Source: Bacteroidota bacterium (GTDB lineage: Bacteria > Bacteroidota > Bacteroidia > Flavobacteriales > Flavobacteriaceae). Taken from it: 7,932 nucleotides of DNA. Positions 5,851 to 7,932 of the stretch are shown piece after piece (position 1 is the stretch's first letter; every line of letters begins with the position of its first letter). Position numbers and translations under genes: made by a program. Under the pieces are notes generated by a model. It had not been told where the DNA came from, searched no databases, and worked only from the letters and a program-made list of their open reading frames with translations. The stretch spans positions 1 to 7,932 of the forward strand of contig JADFSQ010000075.1 in NCBI GenBank assembly GCA_022560715.1. The letters are read 5' to 3'.

Positions 5851-6249
5851 ATGGCTTATAAGGATATGATGGAGCAAGAGGAAATTTTTTCCAAAGTTTT
5901 AAGAGCAGGAAGACGTACTTATTTTTTTGATGTAAGATCTACCAAAGCAGGAGATTATTATCTTACAATTACCGAAAGTAAGAAATTTACAAACGATGAT
6001 GGTTCGTTTCATTACAAAAAACATAAAATTTATTTATATAAAGAAGATTTTTCTGAATTTAAAGATATTTTAGCCGAAATGACCAACTACATCATTGACG
6101 AAAAAGGCGAAGAAGTTATAAGTGATCGCCATCAAAAAGATTACAAAAAAGAAGATTATTCTACTGTTGAAGAATCGACTGAAGATTCTACTGAAGAAAC
6201 TCCTGCATCTTCTGAAAGTTTTACAGATGTAAATTTTGAGGATATTTAA
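5851..6249 (+). CDS. DUF3276 / PUR-family DNA/RNA-binding protein
   Basis: This 132-residue cytoplasmic protein belongs to the Bacteroidota DUF3276 family, a single-PUR-repeat protein related to eukaryotic Pur-alpha and its Borrelia homologue, which bind single-stranded nucleic acid. The PUR fold covers about residues 9-85: EEIFSKVLRAGRRTYFFDVR (10-29), then DYYLTITESKKF (35-46), HKIYLYKEDFSEF (58-70) and a helix to ~82. Basic and aromatic residues along the strands are the expected nucleic-acid contacts. Residues ~97-132 form a low-complexity acidic Ser/Thr/Glu tail, probably disordered. The ATG at 5851 has an A-rich leader without Shine-Dalgarno, normal for this phylum. It stands alone between the ABC gene (188-bp gap) and its own strong terminator, so it is probably monocistronic. 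Its exact regulatory role is not known to me. Confidence 0.9.
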   Translation: MAYKDMMEQEEIFSKVLRAGRRTYFFDVRSTKAGDYYLTITESKKFTNDDGSFHYKKHKIYLYKEDFSEFKDILAEMTNYIIDEKGEEVISDRHQKDYKKEDYSTVEESTEDSTEETPASSESFTDVNFEDI

Positions 6250-6263
6250 ATTTAAAAACGTCT

Positions 6264-6277
6264 TCGAACAAGTTCGA
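6264..6277. repeat. Small perfect palindrome downstream of DUF3276
   Basis: TCGAAC and GTTCGA are perfect 6-bp arms with a 2-nt centre, 15 nt after the stop codon. It is more GC-rich than its surroundings and is not followed by a T-tract. It might be a 3'-end stabilising hairpin or a remnant of an intergenic repeat. Confidence 0.35.
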
Positions 6278-6301
6278 TACAAATAAAATCTTAAATTATT
6301 T

Positions 6302-6332
6302 AAAACCGTTACTTTTTAGTAATGGTTTTTTT
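6302..6332 (+). terminator. Intrinsic terminator of the DUF3276 gene
   Basis: AAAACCGTTACT (6302-6313) pairs with AGTAATGGTTTT (6318-6329) through 12 positions with one G-U wobble, around a 4-nt T loop, and runs directly into seven Ts (6326-6332). It lies 53 bp after the DUF3276 stop and isolates that gene from the peptidase that follows. Confidence 0.9.
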
Positions 6333-6359
6333 ATATTTATGCTCTAACTAAATACTACC

Positions 6360-7932
6360 ATGAAAAAATTACTTTTATTATCCCTTTTATCTTGTGTGTT
6401 TCTTCAAGCACAAAACGAAATCGATTTATCCTATTACCTTCCACAAGGTGTAACGTACAACCAAAATATTCCAACACCTGAAAGCATTATTGGTCATCAA
6501 GTTGGCAAGTGGCACGTTACACACGATAAATTAGTACAATATATGTATGCCCTTGCAAATGCTTCCGATAGAATTACTATTGAAAACAGAGGTAAAACTT
6601 TTGAAGACAGACCTTTATTATTACTTACAATTACATCACCTGAAAATCACCAACGTATCGATGATATTCGTAAAACACATATTGCAGCTACTGAAAGCAA
6701 TTCGGTAAATACAACAAATATGCCAATTGTGGTGTATCAAGGATTTTCAATTCATGGTAACGAACCAAGTGGAGCAAATGCCGGACTTTTGGCTGCTTAT
6801 TATTTAGCTGCTGCTGAAGGTGAAGCGATTAATGACTTATTAGACAATGTGATTATATTATTCGATCCGTCTTTAAATCCAGATGGCTTACAACGCTTTG
6901 CATATTGGGCAAACACTAATAAAAGCATTAACCTAAATCCAGATCCAAACGATAGAGAATACAGCGAGGTTTGGCCTGGAGGAAGAACAAACCACTATTG
7001 GTTTGATATGAATCGGGATTGGTTGCCTGTACAATTACCCGAATCTCGAGCCAGAATTGCAACATTCCACAAATGGCTGCCAAACATTTTAACCGATCAT
7101 CATGAAATGGGAACGAATACTACCTTCTTCTTTCAGCCAGGAATACAATCAAGAACACATCCTCTTACGCCAAAATTAAATCAAGAACTTACTAAACGTA
7201 TTGCTAATTATCATGCAAAAGCTTTAGATAAGATTGGCTCTTTATATTATACCGAAGAAAGTTTCGACGATTTTTATTATGGCAAAGGCTCAACATTTCC
7301 AGACATCAATGGTGGTATTGGTATTTTATTTGAACAAGCTAGTTCTCGTGGTCATGTTCAGGAAAGTGATAATGGGCTTTTAACATTTCCGTTTGGTATT
7401 CGCAACCAATTTACAGCTGCTTTATCGACTTTAGAAGCTGCAAAAAATATGAAATGTAAAATTATTGCATTTTCATCTGGTGGAGAGATGAAAGAGTTTT
7501 GCTCCAATAATAATATTGAACATAGAATAGTTTTAGAATATCACTCACCTAGAAGTTCATTACCATCATTTCTTTATACCATTTTCAAAGTATTACACTC
7601 TTCTTTAAAGATAGAAAAAAGTGACATCTTAGATTCAATAAAAGAATTAGAAGTTATGGGAGAGAAAATTAATTCTTCAAATTTAACAAAAAATAATCCA
7701 GCATTAAAATTGGCAAATTGGATCACAGGAATTCCTATTATTTATCATCCATTTGGATTACAATCTGTAGCCATAAGATTCAAAAATTCACTTCAAGAAA
7801 ATGCTAAAACTCATGTCATGGCTGAAGACATTATTGAAGCTTGTCATAATGGAATTGTTTCTTGGGAAAAATCTAGTTACGTCCATCCTATTCTTTTAGA
7901 AGGTGTTGATGATCATACCAAAACCAAGGAAA
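6360..7932 (+). CDS. Secreted M14 zinc carboxypeptidase, fused in frame at ~7440 to an isomerase fragment; 3' partial
   Basis: The frame is open for 524 codons and runs off the window. Residues 1-~18 (MKKLLLLSLLSCVFLQAQ) are a Sec signal peptide, so the enzyme is exported. Residues ~25-364 match a Bacteroidota M14 metallocarboxypeptidase, which removes C-terminal residues from peptides. Zinc ligands are His132 and Glu135 in SIHGNEPSG, with His247 or His248 in LTDHHEMGT as the third; Glu325 in ILFEQASSRG is the catalytic glutamate. DPSLNPDGLQRF and FDMNRDWLP also fit the family. Members I recall are about 800 residues, continuing past TLEAAKNM into more M14-type sequence. Here, from about residue 365, the sequence is instead a sugar-phosphate isomerase C-terminus (separate entry). 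The ATG at 6360 is certain: the only nearby in-frame ATG (6339) is followed by TAA. No clear promoter is seen in the 27 bp after the upstream terminator. The M14 call is firm; natural continuity of the frame is doubtful. Confidence 0.85.
   Translation, partial: MKKLLLLSLLSCVFLQAQNEIDLSYYLPQGVTYNQNIPTPESIIGHQVGKWHVTHDKLVQYMYALANASDRITIENRGKTFEDRPLLLLTITSPENHQRIDDIRKTHIAATESNSVNTTNMPIVVYQGFSIHGNEPSGANAGLLAAYYLAAAEGEAINDLLDNVIILFDPSLNPDGLQRFAYWANTNKSINLNPDPNDREYSEVWPGGRTNHYWFDMNRDWLPVQLPESRARIATFHKWLPNILTDHHEMGTNTTFFFQPGIQSRTHPLTPKLNQELTKRIANYHAKALDKIGSLYYTEESFDDFYYGKGSTFPDINGGIGILFEQASSRGHVQESDNGLLTFPFGIRNQFTAALSTLEAAKNMKCKIIAFSSGGEMKEFCSNNNIEHRIVLEYHSPRSSLPSFLYTIFKVLHSSLKIEKSDILDSIKELEVMGEKINSSNLTKNNPALKLANWITGIPIIYHPFGLQSVAIRFKNSLQENAKTHVMAEDIIEACHNGIVSWEKSSYVHPILLEGVDDHTKTKE
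7440..7932 (+). other. C-terminal half of a bifunctional phosphoglucose/phosphomannose isomerase, joined to the M14 gene
   Basis: From about codon 365 the frame encodes the second SIS subdomain and C-terminus of a PGI/PMI-type isomerase (interconverts glucose-6-P or mannose-6-P with fructose-6-P in the cytoplasm). Landmarks are KCKIIAFSSGGEMKEFC (365-381), HSPRSSLPSFLY (395-406, Arg398), TGIPIIYHPFGLQSVAIRF, then QENAK (Glu480) and ACHNGIVSWE (His496). The 16-residue Glu-His spacing equals that of catalytic Glu203 and His219 in the Pyrobaculum aerophilum enzyme. The N-terminal SIS subdomain is absent, replaced by the peptidase, and the final catalytic Lys lies beyond the window. All three Arg codons here are AGA, against 7 of 15 in the M14 part, and ATA is commoner among Ile codons. 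The style recalls thaumarchaeal homologues, but that is inference. As it stands this is a fragment that should not work as an isomerase. Confidence 0.8.

Noticed and set aside
6070..6282. Minus-strand 70-codon ORF over the end of DUF3276
   Set aside because: It is antisense of the acidic low-complexity tail; its Arg/Phe/Ser-rich translation is what such complementarity produces.
7440..7455. A frameshift explaining the change of protein identity in the M14 gene
   Set aside because: The frame was followed codon by codon from 6360 to 7932 without a break. The sequence after the junction is a coherent isomerase in that same frame, so it is a join of two genes, not a frameshifted peptidase.

Overview
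The window looks like low-GC (roughly one third G+C by eye) chromosomal DNA from a member of the Flavobacteriaceae (Bacteroidota). Evidence: a long Bacteroidota-type NusB, a DUF1573 lipoprotein, a PUR-domain DUF3276 protein, A/T-rich starts without Shine-Dalgarno sequences, and a TAnnTTTG-type -7 promoter box. Almost all of it is ordinary core-genome content. I see no tRNA, rRNA, CRISPR array or insertion sequence.

Layout. (1) 1-431 (+): the 3' end of peptidase T. (2) 470-495: a bidirectional terminator between convergent units. Just before it lies a short GC-rich hairpin repeat. (3) 501-3576 (-): a collinear group transcribed leftward, in the order leucine dehydrogenase, nusB, DUF1573 lipoprotein, yajC. 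nusB appears to have its own promoter and a leader hairpin. (4) 3577-3895: a 319-bp divergent intergenic region holding an inverted-repeat element. (5) 3896-5662 (+): an ABC exporter half-transporter of the MdlA/MdlB type. A second copy of the same inverted-repeat element follows it. (6) 5851-6249 (+): a DUF3276 PUR-family nucleic-acid-binding protein with a strong terminator at 6302-6332. (7) 6360-7932 (+): an open frame running off the window.

The most notable observation is in region 7. The frame begins as a secreted M14 zinc carboxypeptidase (about residues 1-364). At about 7437-7455 it switches, without loss of frame, to the C-terminal half of a bifunctional phosphoglucose/phosphomannose isomerase of the archaeal/SIS type. 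Both proteins are cut mid-domain at the switch, and the junction is an A-rich stretch that could have been written by either parent gene. The simplest reading is a chimeric join, most likely a metagenome assembly artefact between a flavobacterium and another low-GC organism, possibly a marine thaumarchaeon. A real recombination fusion is less likely. I do not see a convincing new biological system here.

Functionally, the leftward group combines branched-chain amino-acid oxidation (leucine dehydrogenase), transcription antitermination (NusB) and envelope/secretion functions (DUF1573 lipoprotein, YajC). The rightward genes are an exporter, a PUR-type regulator candidate and an exported peptidase. 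Co-location probably reflects conserved gene order rather than one pathway.
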